64,000 nt of DNA from Struthidea cinerea (GCA_013397865.1 VZTI01003365.1:558001-622000); one strand, 5' to 3'. Counted from the first letter of the stretch, positions 1 to 15,070 are shown. The notes: a model not told the origin generated them from the letters alone. Program-made: numbers and translations.

Positions 1-3000
1 GCATAAGGAGAACTGGGAGAAGAAATGGCTGTTCTGTCTAAAATGCAGGAGGGGGTAATTTGGGTAGGCGCTTGTAAAGAATTTTTGGCGCAACACGGAC
101 TCTAAAAATTGCAATGAATTAAGTTGGGCTAGAAATCAGTATGAGCCTCTTTCAGAGGGAGGGATGTGGGACAGTGTTTCCAGTCTCTGAAATTGGGAAG
201 AGAAGTGCAGTATCAGAGTAGTTCTCAAAGCCAGCAACTTCAGTACTCTCAAAAGAAGGCTTTCCACGTGGCACTACTGTGTGCTGAATTTGGCCCATTT
301 GGATGGTAAGGCTGCCTGTGCTTCTCAGTGCGCTCTGTTGACAAGCTGCAGTCCAATGAGGAAATGGTAGAAGAGTTTTATTGTCCGGCATTACTTTTTT
401 CTTGACCACTGATGTGTACCTGCAAGCAGCATGCTTCAAACAGTGCTCTGTATCTGGCATTGTTTGTCTGTATGGGAGGTAAAGTCAAGCGTCTCACTCT
501 GGTTTTAGGAGAAATAGCTCTCAAATTTCAAAACTGAGTTTTTGAGACAGTTTCTGGTTAGACTGATCTGGCTGAATCAGAGCAACTTCCAAGCGATTCC
601 TTCCCTCTGCTGGCAGAGGAGAGACTGCATTGCTGTTACCCGAGTTGACCTGGGCTGTAGAGGATGCCTTTGTGAAATAACTCTCCAAGGGAATTCATGC
701 AGGCTGTTGTGTAAAGAAACTTAGGAGAGAGAACATTTAGCAAAGACCAGTGATTGTTTTAGTTTCCACTGATTGCTTTTACGTTAAAACAATGAACAGA
801 ACAGATGGTTTAGGTGGAAGAGCTATGTAACATTGAAAAACAATCTCTGAAATCATGTGGTTTGGGCGTGGGGTCTGTTTTGAAAAAGATTTTTTTTTTT
901 GTGAAACTAACTGTTACCACCTGGGCAAATTTGCTGTAAATTACTGGAAGGAAGTAGCTGGTTGTTGAATGTCCTTGTCTTTCTGTTAGTCTGTAGTTTA
1001 GCTGTGTGTTTCAGTTGACAGGCTGCAGCACCATCATTTTGGTTTTATCTTCTGATATCTCATTCTAAGTTGTTGTTTTCTCTTTTTTTTCCTTACGGTT
1101 TTTAATACCAATACCTGACAAGTTTTGTGGTAGGATTTTGGCATTCTAAGAGTACTTATATTGGCTGCCAGGTAGTCCTTTGGAAGCTCAGGGTGATTGC
1201 AAGATGGTTTATTGGGGATTATGGTGAAATCCATCCTGGCTCTGTGCCTGGCCTGGTGTACGTAGGGAGGGCTTTGCTGCTGAGATGCAATAAACATTGA
1301 GTTCCTGTACTAGTCACAAAATACATCTGCAAACTGTCTAGATGAACCTGTTGAAGCTGTTGTGCTCTTTATGTCTGCTTTATGTAGAAGCTAGATCCAC
1401 AGGGAAAATCAATAAATCTTGCATAGGGGTAGAGGCTTGGTAGCCATGCACACACGCCTTATGTTTTTAATGTTCTGTATATATTTGCACCTTTGAAAAC
1501 TGCAGCATGAAAGAATTTTTTTTTTTTAATTCAGTTCTTGTTAAGTTAGGTTTATACGAAACTAAGCAGGTCTCCTGTAGGGTTATATCACTTTGTGTCT
1601 CTGAGTTCACTAGTGAAGTCTGTCTGGAAAGACAAATTTAATGGAAGCACTGATAGATGCAAATTTTGCTTCTGAGATCAGTATGAGGCACAAGTTGGAT
1701 CACAACAAGCCTACTTCTGGGTTTGAACAAACCTTGCACAAACATGAAAACTGATACGTGTGGATACCAATAGGCATAGAAACATTTAAAATATTTCTGA
1801 AAGTTGTATGGTTTTAATGGATTTCTTCATATATGTAAGCCATGGTGGAAAAACTGATGAGAACTGTATCTCGAATATAGTAGATAATAGTATATCTTGT
1901 GTAATGGTCTATTGAAACACCTGAAAAATGCAATGCTACTGTCCAAGTAATAAGATGGATGAAATGAAGTAAATGGCTGGCTGATACATGTTTTGAGTAG
2001 GTTGTAAAACCTTTGTTTATGGCAGGAAGTTGAGCTTCTTCAAAAGGTGGGTGCTTATCTAGTGAGTGCTGTAAAGATCCTGGAGAGTGACCTCTGTTCT
2101 CACCAGCTTCCAACTTGTGCTCTCTTTCTTCTTCCCTTTCCTGGATAAGTTTCCTTTCCACTGTCAGGAGCTTTTTAAAATGCAGTTTCCTTTTCACCGT
2201 GATCCTTTTGCATACGGTGTTTGTAGTGGCGCTCAGAAAAGGTTTATAGAATTGAAGACAAACTTGGTCACATTATAGATTGTTCATCAGTGGCATTCAA
2301 GTGAAAATTACTCAGTTGTAGACTTTGTGCTTATTTCTGTTGTCTTGAAGTGTTTGTCTTGTTTTTCTTCCTGGCAATGTTTAATTAACCAGGAGAGAGG
2401 CTTCCTTGCAGGAGGATCTTTGTAATTAGATGTCACCTCCTTTTGTTTGATGAAGTGCTTTAGAGCAAGTAGATTTCCCTGAGAGCTGTCCATGCTTTGC
2501 ACTGCTGGTGTCACTCTGTTGTGTTCAGCCAAGACACTTAAGCCAAGGCTGAACCTTCATGGCACATCATTTACAGCTGGCTTCTCTGCTCCTTGCTATT
2601 CTCTACACTGCTAGAGAGGGGACTGACCTATGTTCAAAGCAGTGAATGGTCATGGGAAGCGTTGTTACTTGTGGCTTGCAGAAGTTCTGGGCTAGCCTAT
2701 GTTACTGTGGTACTCAACTGTGATTCCAGCACACTGGTTCTGAAGAGGGAGCTCAATAGCTGTGTGCTTCTATTATATGGATAGTTTTGGTTGCAAAGTA
2801 GAACAGTTGTGAAAAGTGGAAGTCCCAAAGGATGTAATAGTTATCTTACTGTTGCACTGGGTTTTACAAAAGGTTTTGGCAGACACCCTCCCATCTCCTT
2901 AAAGTAGCAGAAGAGATGGATTTTATTCTCCCTTTTCTTACCTGTATAAGCCCTATAAGTAAGGAGAAGAGAATGGAATAACCATGAGATTAAGACTTCA

Positions 3001-4444
3001 TTTATCTACTTTTCCTTTCTTTTTTTCCTCCTCCACTCTTTCTCTTTGAGCAGAATTTGGTTTGCGGTGGGAGGGCATTGGGAAAAGATTTAATCTTTCT
3101 GAAGCAGTAGAGTTCCTGTGTGTGATGGCACAGGGGACGGGTTTATTCCAGTTGCAGCTTTAACGTTTCAGTTAAACCTGTGTACTGTGTTGGATGGAAT
3201 AAGAGGTGTTTTTATGCCATGTTGGTGTTCAGATGCTTGGGAGGAAGTGATTAATACAGCTGGGCAGGTAGGGCTGCACTAATGAGACCAGGAAAAAAAA
3301 AAAAAGGGCATTTTTTATAACAGAGAAGCTCTCACTACCCAACTTACAGAACTCATCACATGGCATTAAGAAATTTAGTGTTGCTTTAGCATACTGTTGC
3401 TTTTGCCACTTATTCACATTTTAGAAATTGGTTTTTGGGGGTTTAGGCTTTAGAGAAATTTTCTGCTTATATCATGTCTTGGGTTGTACAACAGATAAAT
3501 TAGTTGTGCTGATACTACATGATGCAAACCCAAGCAAACAAGAAGAGTTCATAGATTTTTGGGGTTTTTTAAAACTGGAAAAATATAGAATTAAGTGAGC
3601 TGATCAGTCATACTTGTCGTATGGTGACCACAGTGAAAAATCCTTGGAATCATGCCTACTTGTAGCTCCAGTTCAAACTACTTAAAAAATCAGTTTTGCC
3701 TCAACTCTTTGGGGAAAACATAGTGCTTTTTGATATTGTTTCATGTGAAACTAGTTGCAAACTTGTAAAATTCTAAACTTTTCTTTTTTTCACGAAAACT
3801 GTAAATTTGGGGAAGTGGTACCTGATTGTTGAAATTTCCTACAGTAAATACTGTATTGAATTACACTGATTACAGTAATAATATGAATGTGATGATAATT
3901 AAATTCTCATACTGGTGTTAAATTACAGATCATATAATGAAAGTAGAAAAATATACATTTTGCATAGCTTCCTTTCTCCTTTCATATTCCCTTTTGGATT
4001 TGTTTGGACTCCTGCTATTAGGTCTTCTCTGCTCTCTGAATTTGCACACCTCAGTAATTATAAAGTTTCTGAAATACAGGCAGAATTTTGATGCTCCCAT
4101 CTTTAGTGGGGACTAAGGAAAAGTCCTAGTCTACTCATATGAACTTTTTTTTGTTGCTTTTTTGTTCCATTTTTCTGCTTAGATCTTGAGCAGTTTCTGC
4201 AGGTTGGCCAGGCTTTCTTTGCTGTATTGTACTCAAATTTGCAGTTTAATGGGTCTTGCTTTCCAAGGGTCTTTTAAAAGTACTTCTGTTGTGGGATGGT
4301 CAGTACTGCATGTATGCGGTTTGTCTAGTCTCGCGTAGGATGTGTATCCAACATCTTCCATCCTAAGATATTTGTCTGCTGTCATAGCTAAGGAGGAAAA
4401 TCATGTGAAGTCCCTTGTGAGTTCAGCAAGTGTATTTTTATTTG

Positions 4445-4840
4445 NNNNNNNNNNNNNNNNNNNNNNNNNNNNNNNNNNNNNNNNNNNNNNNNNNNNNNNN
4501 NNNNNNNNNNNNNNNNNNNNNNNNNNNNNNNNNNNNNNNNNNNNNNNNNNNNNNNNNNNNNNNNNNNNNNNNNNNNNNNNNNNNNNNNNNNNNNNNNNNN
4601 NNNNNNNNNNNNNNNNNNNNNNNNNNNNNNNNNNNNNNNNNNNNNNNNNNNNNNNNNNNNNNNNNNNNNNNNNNNNNNNNNNNNNNNNNNNNNNNNNNNN
4701 NNNNNNNNNNNNNNNNNNNNNNNNNNNNNNNNNNNNNNNNNNNNNNNNNNNNNNNNNNNNNNNNNNNNNNNNNNNNNNNNNNNNNNNNNNNNNNNNNNNN
4801 NNNNNNNNNNNNNNNNNNNNNNNNNNNNNNNNNNNNNNNN
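4445..4840. other. assembly gap (396 N)
   Basis: An unbroken run of 396 Ns interrupts intron 1. The apparent open frames across it (starting at 4342 and 4430) are artefacts of translating N. Flanking sequence is ordinary AT-rich intron. Confidence 0.99.
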
Positions 4841-6689
4841 TTATTTCACTAAAAATCTTTAGTGTTTCAGTGACTGAGTGAGGAACTCAGTATTGCAGGA
4901 TGTCTGTCTTCATGTTTACAAATGCTGTACACAGGAAGTGAAATATTTAACTGCAGTTTTTCATCATGTATTATCTGCAGATTTTTTTATTAGGTGGCTT
5001 AACTCACTAGTTCTTAAAACTTTGAGGTGTTCCAGCCCTATGGACCTTAAACTAGACGCACTTTTTGTCCATGCCGGCAATTTTAGACCCCTGTAATATG
5101 CTGTGGTGGATTAAATTGCATGCGACAGGGCACCTTGTTTCTGGATGCTGTGCCACAGCATGGTCTCTGAAGGCAGCCTGCTTTCCAGTGGACGTCCAGT
5201 AAGGCTTCTGATGCAGAGATGGAAGGCTGACCGTCCAGCTTGGTGAGGAATAAGGCCAGTGTGGTGTGTGGGAAATCCTGGTGCAGAGAGACCAGAAGAG
5301 TTGTGGGGAGCAGAGGCAGCAGGGCAGAGGAGAGTCTGGGTGCTTGCAGGCTGCGGCTGCAGGGCTCTGCTTGCTCCCCTCATTTGCTCTGCCTGGGATG
5401 TGATTTCTCCTGGCACATATCTCCCTGGCAGCTGATCAACGTAAGGTAACTGTCTGCTACTGCTAATAGTTATTCCCTTTGATCAAGAGTTACCTTTTTT
5501 CCCCTCTGTGTGTGATGGATTGATTTCCACCTTGCTGACAAAAGTGTGTAGAAGCTGATACTCTGCCACAGAAATGGTTTTGAGGAGTAGAGGATTACTA
5601 CAACTTTCATGAGTCTAGGAGCCATGAGATGAGAGAGAATAATGTAATAGTGAAGGTAGAAGACTGCGTTGTCGGTTTTTCCCTCCCTGGTACTAGTAGA
5701 GCCCTCCAGGGTGATCCCAGCCAAGTCCCTGGGGACTTCTCACAGATGACCACTTACTGCAGTGACTCAGTTTGTGAACTCATCTTTGGCACTCAAAATC
5801 ACTAAGAACTGTGCTTTGAGGTAAATTAAGCTGGTGTTAGGAAAAAGACATTCTTTCTTGCAGGACATTTATGTTCTGTAATGAGAAATTAATAATTTTC
5901 TTTAGAGGTTTGGTGTGCAGAAATTGCTGAAGGGGCACATTAAAAAATGCTTTCATGATCTGTTTTATCATTCTTTCTGTGTAGGCTTGCTAGCCTGTTC
6001 TTTCTTACCGATTACGGTTTTGCAAATGAGAAATCAAATTGAACTGTAATTTTCACTTTAAGCATAAGCATTTGTGCTTTAGAGACACAAAATGTGCAAG
6101 CGTATGGACATTAGCACTGGTATGGGGTTTCATATTTTTTTCCTAATTTTAATAATGTTTATTGCTTTCTTGATTTATATAATTTTGTCAGACTTTCTCA
6201 TATGTATTGAGTTGTTCATTGTGCAAAACTTGCATAATTATTCTGCATAGGGAAACATGAGATGTAAGTGATCATTTGTGGGGAATCATTGATCAGTTGA
6301 AAGAGGCACTTTTCTATTCCACTTGAACTATATGTGAGTCTTTTCTTCGATCTTCTATAATTCTTTCCATACTTACATTAAAATATTTCACTAGACAGGT
6401 ATCTCAGTAGAGGTTGAAAGTAGACTCCAAAGACTTAATTGTTAAAAATGGCTTTATAATTAGGTTACCCTATGCATAAGAATACAGCTAATTATTACTT
6501 TCCCCTTTAATAAAAGATATTTCATTAAAAATAAACTATTTAATAAAATATTCTTAAACTTTCTCTTGATAATGCATTACCATTGCTTAACAGCAAATGA
6601 CTTGTGGATTTAACTATAAACATCCTTTAGGTTTTTCATATCTGTCATTTTTACCTGAGTGATGCAGTTTTGAAAGGTTATATTGTTAC

Positions 6690-6876
6690 AGAATCATAGA
6701 ATGGTTTGGGTTGGAGGAGGTCTTAAAGATAATCTAGTTCCAGCCTCCCCGCCATAGGCAGGGATGCCACCCCCTGGATCAGGTTGCCTAGGGCCCCATC
6801 CAGTCTGACCTTGAGCACTTCTAGGGATGGGGCATCCACAGTTTCTCTAGCAACCTGTTGCTGTGCCTCACCACAT
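6690..6876 (-). mobile_element. CR1 LINE 3' fragment
   Basis: The stretch begins with the reverse complement of the CR1 3' terminus (agaatcatagaatggtttgg). It continues with the usual antisense CR1 landmarks: an aggcagggatgccacc-like block, a caggttgcctagggccccat-like block, and a 'gagcacttctagggatggggcatccac' type segment read in pieces. It is a 5'-truncated copy of under 200 bp inserted antisense to RNF217. It has no intact reading frame and no coding role. Confidence 0.93.
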
Positions 6877-9800
6877 CATTGATATTTTAATATAAATTCT
6901 AACAGATTTATTTAGTTACTTTTTTTTTTCTTGCTGTTTGGGTGAATTAGCCTGTTCTCAAATGAAGTTTGACCAAAAAAATTAGTCTTTTATATGCTCT
7001 TTAGGCTGTTTCAACTAGGTCACCTTCAGTTTATGTAGGGAACACATGGAGTGTGTGAGGGAAGAAAGTCAGAGTGGCTTTCATTCAGTTAACCCACTGA
7101 ATTTCAGATGTGCCATCCTAATGTTAATATCATAAGTTACTTGGTACTAAAAGTTTAGTAAGCCTCTATATTTGTAGGAAGTTATGGAGCCGCACAGGCA
7201 CACAGTGGGACAGCAGGTGTGAACATAAGGGGCATGGAGGAGTACCAGGGACTAGCTGTGGAGGGATGCTTCTGCCATCCCTCCCTGTCCAATTGTGAAT
7301 ATGGGGGTGGGGAGGTCCCTGAACCCGATCGCTTGCCACCAAGGAAAGTTCTGAGACATGTTTTAAAGTACTAGAAATCCTAGTGGTTGGGGAAAGTCCG
7401 TTTTTGGGAACCATTAAGCTGGTTTTCTGTCCTGCTGTGTTGCCAGAAGTTCTCAGCCATTATGATTCTTCTTCTATAGGTTCAAAAACCTGTAGTGTAT
7501 TGGGGTGGTGGGGAAGAGTCAAAAGTCGACACACATGAGCAGAAATTTTAAAATTGCCAAGTTTATTAGGAAACTAACACAGCCATGTTTGTTCTCAGGC
7601 AGAGATGTTTTGATTCTTAGAGAGAAATGTGAATACAACTCAGAACTTAGTTCTGCAGCAGGATGCCACCCATTTTCCTTGCTGCAGGGAGCATTCTGAA
7701 AAGTATATAAAACTTATCTGGGTTTTTGGGCATTCTCTCAAAGCCACAAAAGTCACAAATACAAATATTACTGCCTTTCTGTTGCACAGAAAGTCAGTGT
7801 GCTTTTGGACAGCAGTTTCCTGGGTAGCAACGACAGCAGCTTTTAGTGGCAGCTCCTGCTGTTTGTGCAGGTTAAAAAGAGACTTTACAAGTCAGTCAGC
7901 AAAATTAGGTGGATGCAGAAAATTTCGAAGACTGGACTTTTTTCCGCGTATATGTCAGGCAAGAGGATGTTACTTTCCAGGGCAAAACTGCTGGAGAGAA
8001 AAGATACAAATTATGGGAAAGGCAGGACTTCCTAGGAAAGGCTGATATGGGTGCCTCTTCTTTCTTTTTCTTGGATTTTCTGTTCTTGTCTTCTTCCTCT
8101 CCCCAAACAAGCTAACACAGCTGTGACTTCTTTCCCCTTTCTGAGGTGAATCACCGCAGCTACCTAAGGCCTCTATAGAAGCTTGTTTTGGTGGTAAATG
8201 GTGGTCAATGATTACTTAACCATAGGGAATAATCTCAGTGTGCAGAACTGGAAGAACTGTTGGGTTATTTTTCTAAAGAACAATAGTTCTTATACCATTA
8301 AAAATCTGAAACAAAAACTAGTATTTCAAGAGGGGCTGTATTTGGCTAGACAGGTCAGTGTTTGTCATCATGTGGGGTGTTTCCATTCCAATGAAAATAT
8401 TAATGAAATGCTAAATCAAATACTTTCGAAAAGTTTTCTCCTCCTGCTAACAATCATTCTGTTTATCTGTTTGTCTCTTTGTGACAAAATCTGTTGACCC
8501 TTTGGTTTTCGGTCTGTCAAAATCTGGAGTTGAAGAGATGTATGTCCTCGTGTACAAATCCTCTTGTGTTCTCTGTTACCGTGCTTTGTAACAATTCCTT
8601 TCTACTCCTGTGCTGCTTCAGTTCCTACTTGGTAGCATCTCTCCCACTGAGGACTTTATACATTCTTTGGAAATAATTAATGAAACTAGGATTTCCTCAA
8701 CTGGTATTGAATTCAATTACTACTAGAGTCCATGGCTTCAGAAGTGGAGATGGATATAGCTGACTTGATACCTCCTTTGCCTCAGTTCACCTGCCCACCT
8801 CCTGGTCCCCAGGCTGCCCCAGGCTGCAGTCCTTTTTGGTGGAGGTTTGAAAACTCCGATACCTACTGGTACTGTAAAAATGCTTCTATAAAAATTCAGT
8901 GTGACAAACCAGTTTCTGGAGCCCTACAAATGTTTAATACTGGCAGAAGTGAACTATCTAGGTGTCTAACAACATGTTCATCATTTTTCAAACCCTTGTT
9001 GTCAATAATCCTTGATTATTCTGGTTTTCGGGTTGTTTATTGCAGGGGATGATGTTGAGACAAGTTCGAGTTATTTTTATTTGTAAAGACGTAGGCAGTG
9101 CCTACAGAAATGAAAAAGCAGTGGTTTTCTTCAGATTGTAAGCAGCTTTTCCTACTATAACCATTTTTAACTTGGTGTCTCCAGAGGTAATATCTTTACT
9201 CTTGGAACAGAAACATGAAACATACTTAGCAAAAACTTCTTGCAGTGTGTGTCAAGTTAATGCGGTGTCCTCTTCACAGTATATCTTTTAGTAATCATTG
9301 TTTTATTCTTTTGGTCAGCTGCTTCAGAATGTTTTGTAGCATATGTGACAGTTGTTGGTAGAGTTCCTTCCTGCTTCTTGGTCCAAAGTTGCTGAGGTTA
9401 CCTATTAACTTAGTTGTTTCATCACAAGTAATGTATTTCTTCGTCTTAAAAAACTTACTTACTTCATAACTGTTCCTCTTGCTCTAGCTTTACAGATAAG
9501 ACTCTTGTATCCTTCAGGGAGACAGCTGAGAGGAGAGCAGAAACTGTGCCGACAGAAGTGGAAAGCGTGAAGACCATCTGAAGGGCTGTGGGGTGGGTGT
9601 TAGGGCAAATGCTGGGCTGAGACCTGAAGCTCAATGAAGGATTTTTGTGCATGTTACTGAGCATTTTAAGTACTTGTGCAAAATGGGAAAATATACATTA
9701 GTACTCATAAACCTAATAATCACCTAGCTATGCTAAAATACAGGCTGCTTTCTGAAGAACAGAAATTCTGGCACCTGTGCAGAAAACACTGCTGCTTAGA

Positions 9801-12800
9801 CTCTCACATGGAGGCAGTGATCAAGTGCACCCCTCTAGCCCTGGTGCTGTAGTTGCCATTAAGTTGGTTTTTTTACTGAGAGGAGCTGCTGAGCATATTT
9901 TGGGCTTGTAGCTTCCTAAAAGTAAGCACAGTTAACACGAGGTGTGCTTGGTTCTTGATCTGAAGGTGTAGATTGACATGACAAGTAAGACAACTGGTGT
10001 CCTGCTACCTCTGCAAGAGTCTCTCTGCGTCTGTGCGCTTCCCACTTTTCTCTTGGGTTGTGAACTAGTGATCATGTGTCACAGGGGGAATTAATTCAGC
10101 TGCTTCATCAATTGGAAAACTAATTTAAAAACACTTCAGTCTCCTGTGTTAGCTAACCGAAACTTCTCTCCTTGCAGCCTTGCAATTGCTCTCTAAAGGA
10201 GAAAGGAAGAAGAGAGAGCTACATTGACTTTTTCCATAAATTTTTAGCCATTAGTCAGGGGTCAGTCTGGGATAATGTCAGTCTTGGCTGACTGTGACCT
10301 GATGGATTGGCTGAAGGGGTCTGAGACCAGGGGACGGATACTGGGAACAGGTGGTATGTGAGAGGTCTGGCTGGACCTGCAACCCAAACCTTTCAGGTTC
10401 ATGTAGGTGTTTGATCACTTAACTGGAGACATTGGGTTAAACTGGTGATACAGGGTAAACCTGACATACTGTCCAGAAAGAGAAGTCTGTGTATGTAGGA
10501 GTCATCTTTTTCCTTTCTATTCCAGGCCAGTCTCTCTAACCAGCCAAAACAGATGGTGGCAGGGATCTGAATTCAGTGATGACAACAGTTATTCCCACCT
10601 TTCCATATTCATACACTGTCTGGGACTGCTATTATTTTCAAAGTGATTAAAGACCCCTAAGGCAGGGAAAGGAAACCTTATTTTATCTTGTGCTGGTTTT
10701 GTTGTGGTTTTTTTTTTTTTCTCTCCTTCATGCAGATATTTCCACAGCCTTATCTGATCACAACGGTACTTTCGCACAAATCAAATCTCTTCCTCACTGT
10801 TAGCACTGAGATTTTAGCCAGGAGTCTAACCTGGGGCACTTGACTTATTCTACCTTTGTTGTTCATTTTTTCCTCGTCACAAAAGCAGGCTGTTGGAGCA
10901 CAACACTACCTTGCGATAGCTTTGTCAAATCCATATCAATGTTTTGAAGTAATAAAAGGTTTGTAGTAAAGGTCATGTTATGTTATACTTTTCTTGTAAA
11001 CATAGATTTACATATATAAACAGCAGATGGGGTAACTAGTAGTGGGTTTGCTTTATTTTGTCTTTATAAAGAGAATTTGTAAAAAATGGGAAGTCGTAAT
11101 TTCTCCTGTTGTAAACCTGATGTGAAAATGAGTATATTAATAGGCTAGTCAGCTGATAGAACTGCATTTAGGAATTTAAATGAACTTGCTTCATGTTTTC
11201 TCTGCTTTAGGGGAAAGTGGAATATATTGTTCTAAACACAGTAGCAGTTTGATTTCCCTAGTGTATACCACCTGTATTGTCTGCTTCCCCCCTTGTTTTG
11301 CTGTTTCTAATGGTTTTATGATATAAAGATTCTAGCTGCTTTTGACAAACAAGGTCTGCAGCAATCAATACACAAACTGTGCCTTAAGCTGAAGTTCCAG
11401 CTTCAGTGGGGACCTTATTTGGCAGATTCTTGGGTAGACTGACCTAACACAGTAACAACCCCAGAATTACAGCTAGAGTTTGATCATCAGGCGAATTAAC
11501 TCTGATAGCTTGGCTATTTAATAAGCTGTTTAGAAATTACTGTGGACTAGACGAGTGCAGCACTCTACAGGATTAGATCAATTATGGGACAGAATTGTAC
11601 TTTCAACTATCATAAGATGATTTTTTTTCTTCTGTGCTATGGGTTTCTACTGAGGTATCTTAGGTAACAGTTTAACTCTTTGGTGATGGGTAATTTGGTC
11701 CCAGCTGGGGTGACACTTGACTTCAGTTCTGCTTCTCAAAGTATGGATCAGAATCACTGTTTAAGCTTTTGCCTCAGCTCCCTGGAGAATGCTGTGCTGT
11801 TTACACTTGTTTATCTTGTATGTTTGCTCCCTGTTGTGGCTGTATCCATCATTGCATTAAATGTGAATCAAAATGTGGTTTCAACTTACAATGCACTGTG
11901 AGAAATACCTGGATGAAGTAATGTGAAATTGGAGCTATAGCACAGTATCTAGGGTTTGTCCAAGTGATGGCATGTGGAGAGAAGCTTGAAAGTTTGCTCT
12001 GCATTAGCCTTTCCCAGGTTTATTCCTGAAAACAGGTCAGCTTGCACATCCATCACTGAAGTCATATAGAAGTTACCAATTTCTGTCACTTCATGGTACT
12101 TTTTATTAGCGTAGCTTTTCACCAAAACCAGCTGTGTTGTGGATTGCTACTGGTCCAATGAGATGGGTTTCTTTGAAAAAAGGCAGAGCAAAATAATTAT
12201 TTATAAATCAGATCTTAGCTATTTTGTAACAACTTGATCACATAAGAAGCTTCTTCAAGTCGTGTTGTTTGTAGGGGAAGACAAGTGATAGTATTTTAAC
12301 CTCATACATTATACCTTGAATCTAAGAAATGTCTACTATTACTCCTGTCAATGACCTGCCAGTTAGAAAATACTTCTCAGTCTTTCTTCTGGTTTTTCTT
12401 GTACCTATGCAACTCTGCTGTTTCTTTATTGAATTCATCAAGTAGAGAAGACACAATTTGGTTTCATGTCTGATAGTCAAGCATGAAAGTACTGATTATT
12501 AATACATGCATGAGAAAACTCGCAACCTCAAAATTAGCAAAGGCATGGAAACTAGTTGTAGGTATCTTTCTGAAGGAAAGCAGGACAGTTTAGGAACAGC
12601 TATAAAATGCCTGTCCTTTTTTCTGTGGGCTTGGGGATGTAGATGATCAGGTTGGTGAAGAGAATAGTTGAGACATTTGTGTTAAAAGTTCTCGCTATTT
12701 TTAAGTATTCACCCACATCCATGCCAACTCTGTTAGGTTTTGTAGCTGTCTTCTGGGATGCAATAGTGAGATAAGGAAGAGTGTGCTTCTCTTCTCCTAC

Positions 12801-13297
12801 CTCCTTTGCTTGATTATGAGAGCTTTATTTCATGCTAAGTACCACTTTCCATTGGAAGAATATGAAGCATCATGAAGTATTTCTGTAGGTACAACAGTAA
12901 AACATAACAGCAGCTGTTGCTGGAGAAACCAAGGGTTGATTAACTATTGCTGATGTTATCAGTTGGGCTTATCTGTATTAGAGGTTCAGTAATACAGATT
13001 AGTGAATAAGTTGTGCAAATATATAGTGATTTGCCTTATTTTATTTGAAATAAATAACATGCTGCTTGGTAAATGGGAGCTCAGGAGCCTATTCCAGGTT
13101 TCATGTCTGGTGGGGAACCTGACTACTACATAGCAGAATAGTAGAAGAATGAACTCTTGATCTTGTCTTTTTCAACATGAATAATTGTAGGATAAATTTT
13201 CACTGTTTATGGATTTTTCTTGGCTCCACCTGAAGACCAAAGTGGTGATTCCAAGTGAAGATTGGGACCATGTTTTTTCACAGTTTTATAACAGCTT

Positions 13298-13728
13298 ATC
13301 ATAGAATGGTTTGGATTGAAAGTGACATTAAAGATCATCCAGTTCCTACCCCCCTGCTGTGAGCAGGGATGCCACCCACTAGACCATTTTGCCCAGGGTC
13401 TGATCCAACTTGTCCTTGAACAATTTCCAGGATGGAGCATCAACAGCTTCTCTGGGCAACCTGTGCCAGTGTCTCCCCAACCTCTCAGAAAGAATTTCCT
13501 CCTAACATCTAATCTAAACCTACCTTCTTTCTGTTTTAAGGCCATTACCTCTTGTCCTGTAACTCCATGCAGTTGTAAGAAACCTCCAGCTCTCTTATAG
13601 GCCCTTTTTAGGTATCGGAAGGCTGCCCTAAGGTCTCCCTGGAGCCTTCTTTTCTCCAGGCTGGACAGCTCCAACTTCCTCAGCCTGTCTTTATCAGAGA
13701 GGTGCTCCAGCCTTCTGATCATCTTACG
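13298..13728 (-). mobile_element. CR1 LINE 3' fragment with reverse transcriptase C-terminal remnant
   Basis: The plus strand opens with atcatagaatggtttgga, the antisense CR1 3' end, followed by the 'gagcagggatgccaccca' block. On the minus strand a decayed frame keeps the typical ORF2 C-terminal landmarks: SSLEKRRLQGDLRAAFRYLK near the N-terminal side, then GRFRLDVRRKFF. The 171-residue open frame at 13207-13722 is this remnant, not a host gene. The copy is 5'-truncated, antisense to RNF217, and about 430 bp long. Its coding region after the RKFF motif shows frame decay. Confidence 0.94.
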
Positions 13729-15070
13729 GATGTTAGCTTTCTTTCCATCTTTAAGAAAGGCATGGGAAAGGTTTTGATTGTGATACTAATTATTGTTAAT
13801 AGTTAACAGTATTATTCCATTGGAATAGATCTGAACCTGGGTTAATCCAGCCTGAACCTGGTGGAGGTTGGAGTTTGACTGTAGATGATTTCCTGTTGTA
13901 AGCAAAACAAGGAAACAATTTTTAAGCATTGTTCCTGTGGGGAGAGCGTCATACGCATAAAAATTACCTGCTGAAGTAACTGAGCACACTTTGTTTTAAT
14001 CTCCTTAATTGGGAGAATTGGATTTTGATTTTTGGGGAGTTAGGTTTTTTTGTTTTCTTTCTAATTTGTTTTCTGAGGTAAGTATTTAAATGAATTACAG
14101 TGAACACATTATGACTTCTATGCTTTTGGGAGGTCAGGCATGCTGAAAGTGAGGTTTGCTGCCCAGTGGCAGGGGAAATGTGAGTGGTCAGTGGCTGCTG
14201 CTGTGTCTGTATCCCATTGTGTTCAGCCTGTTCCCTCCTCACCCCTCCATTGTATAAGCTTGGGCTCTTGCAGTTTGTGCCTTAACAGAGAACTCAGATG
14301 AGCAGGATATACCTGGGTTGGGTTCAGCTGGTAACAAATTCGAACACACATGACAGTTTCTACAAGTCTTATCCTGGCTATAGGAGAACAGGCTGTCCCC
14401 CTCTGAATTTAAGACTGTTAATTAAAGAGGTAACTGATAGCTTTTTATCTTACTTTACAAGAATCAGCTGTGAGAGTTGTCTTGTTCTGGTTCTGTTATT
14501 TGGCTGTGATGTTTTTATACCCATGCTGAAAGCCTAACAAACCATTACCATTACAAAGAAGGTGTTGCTTCTTTGCTACTTGTATTTCCTAATGCTACTG
14601 AGACCCTTCAAACAGGGCTCACTCCTGAGATGCCCAGGTTATTTAAATGTATCGTGGGATGTGGATGGTCTCCTGGCCTTGCATCTTTTCTGAAATCCCT
14701 TCCTGCACCTGCTCAGTTTTGATATGGGGTCTTTTGGTCTCACTCCTAGGCAGGAGCAACTGCCTCTATTTTCCAACTGAGAAAGGGCAGGTATCTGGCT
14801 TGTTCTGCTGTCTTCAAAGCTCTTCTTTCATGAGCATCTTTGGATCTTTTAGTAAAAGTGAATGTGTCTTCTAAGGAATAGAAAAATCAGCATAAACATT
14901 GTTAATATGCACACCTGGACAAAATCAGAAAGCTTTTGTGCTTTTCCTTCTTCCCCGTAATGAATGCTTAGAGGGCTGTGGGTTTGGGTCAGATTCCTCC
15001 AAGGTTTGCAGTTTCTGCCATTATTCTTCCCAGGTTAACTTCCTCCACTGGAATTTCCCCCTCCCTCTGC

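Noticed and set aside
4342..4881. Two long open frames (179 and 140 codons)
   Set aside because: They are mostly Ns of the assembly gap.
8732..9052. 106-codon frame with a Pro-rich start
   Set aside because: No domain or acceptor/donor pattern; consistent with chance in intron 1.
11680..11901. 73-codon frame with a hydrophobic stretch (possible small membrane protein)
   Set aside because: No splice context, no recognised family, and T-rich DNA commonly yields hydrophobic chance frames.
13207..13722. 171-codon minus-strand frame
   Set aside because: It is the decayed C-terminal reverse-transcriptase region of a CR1 element, not a host gene.
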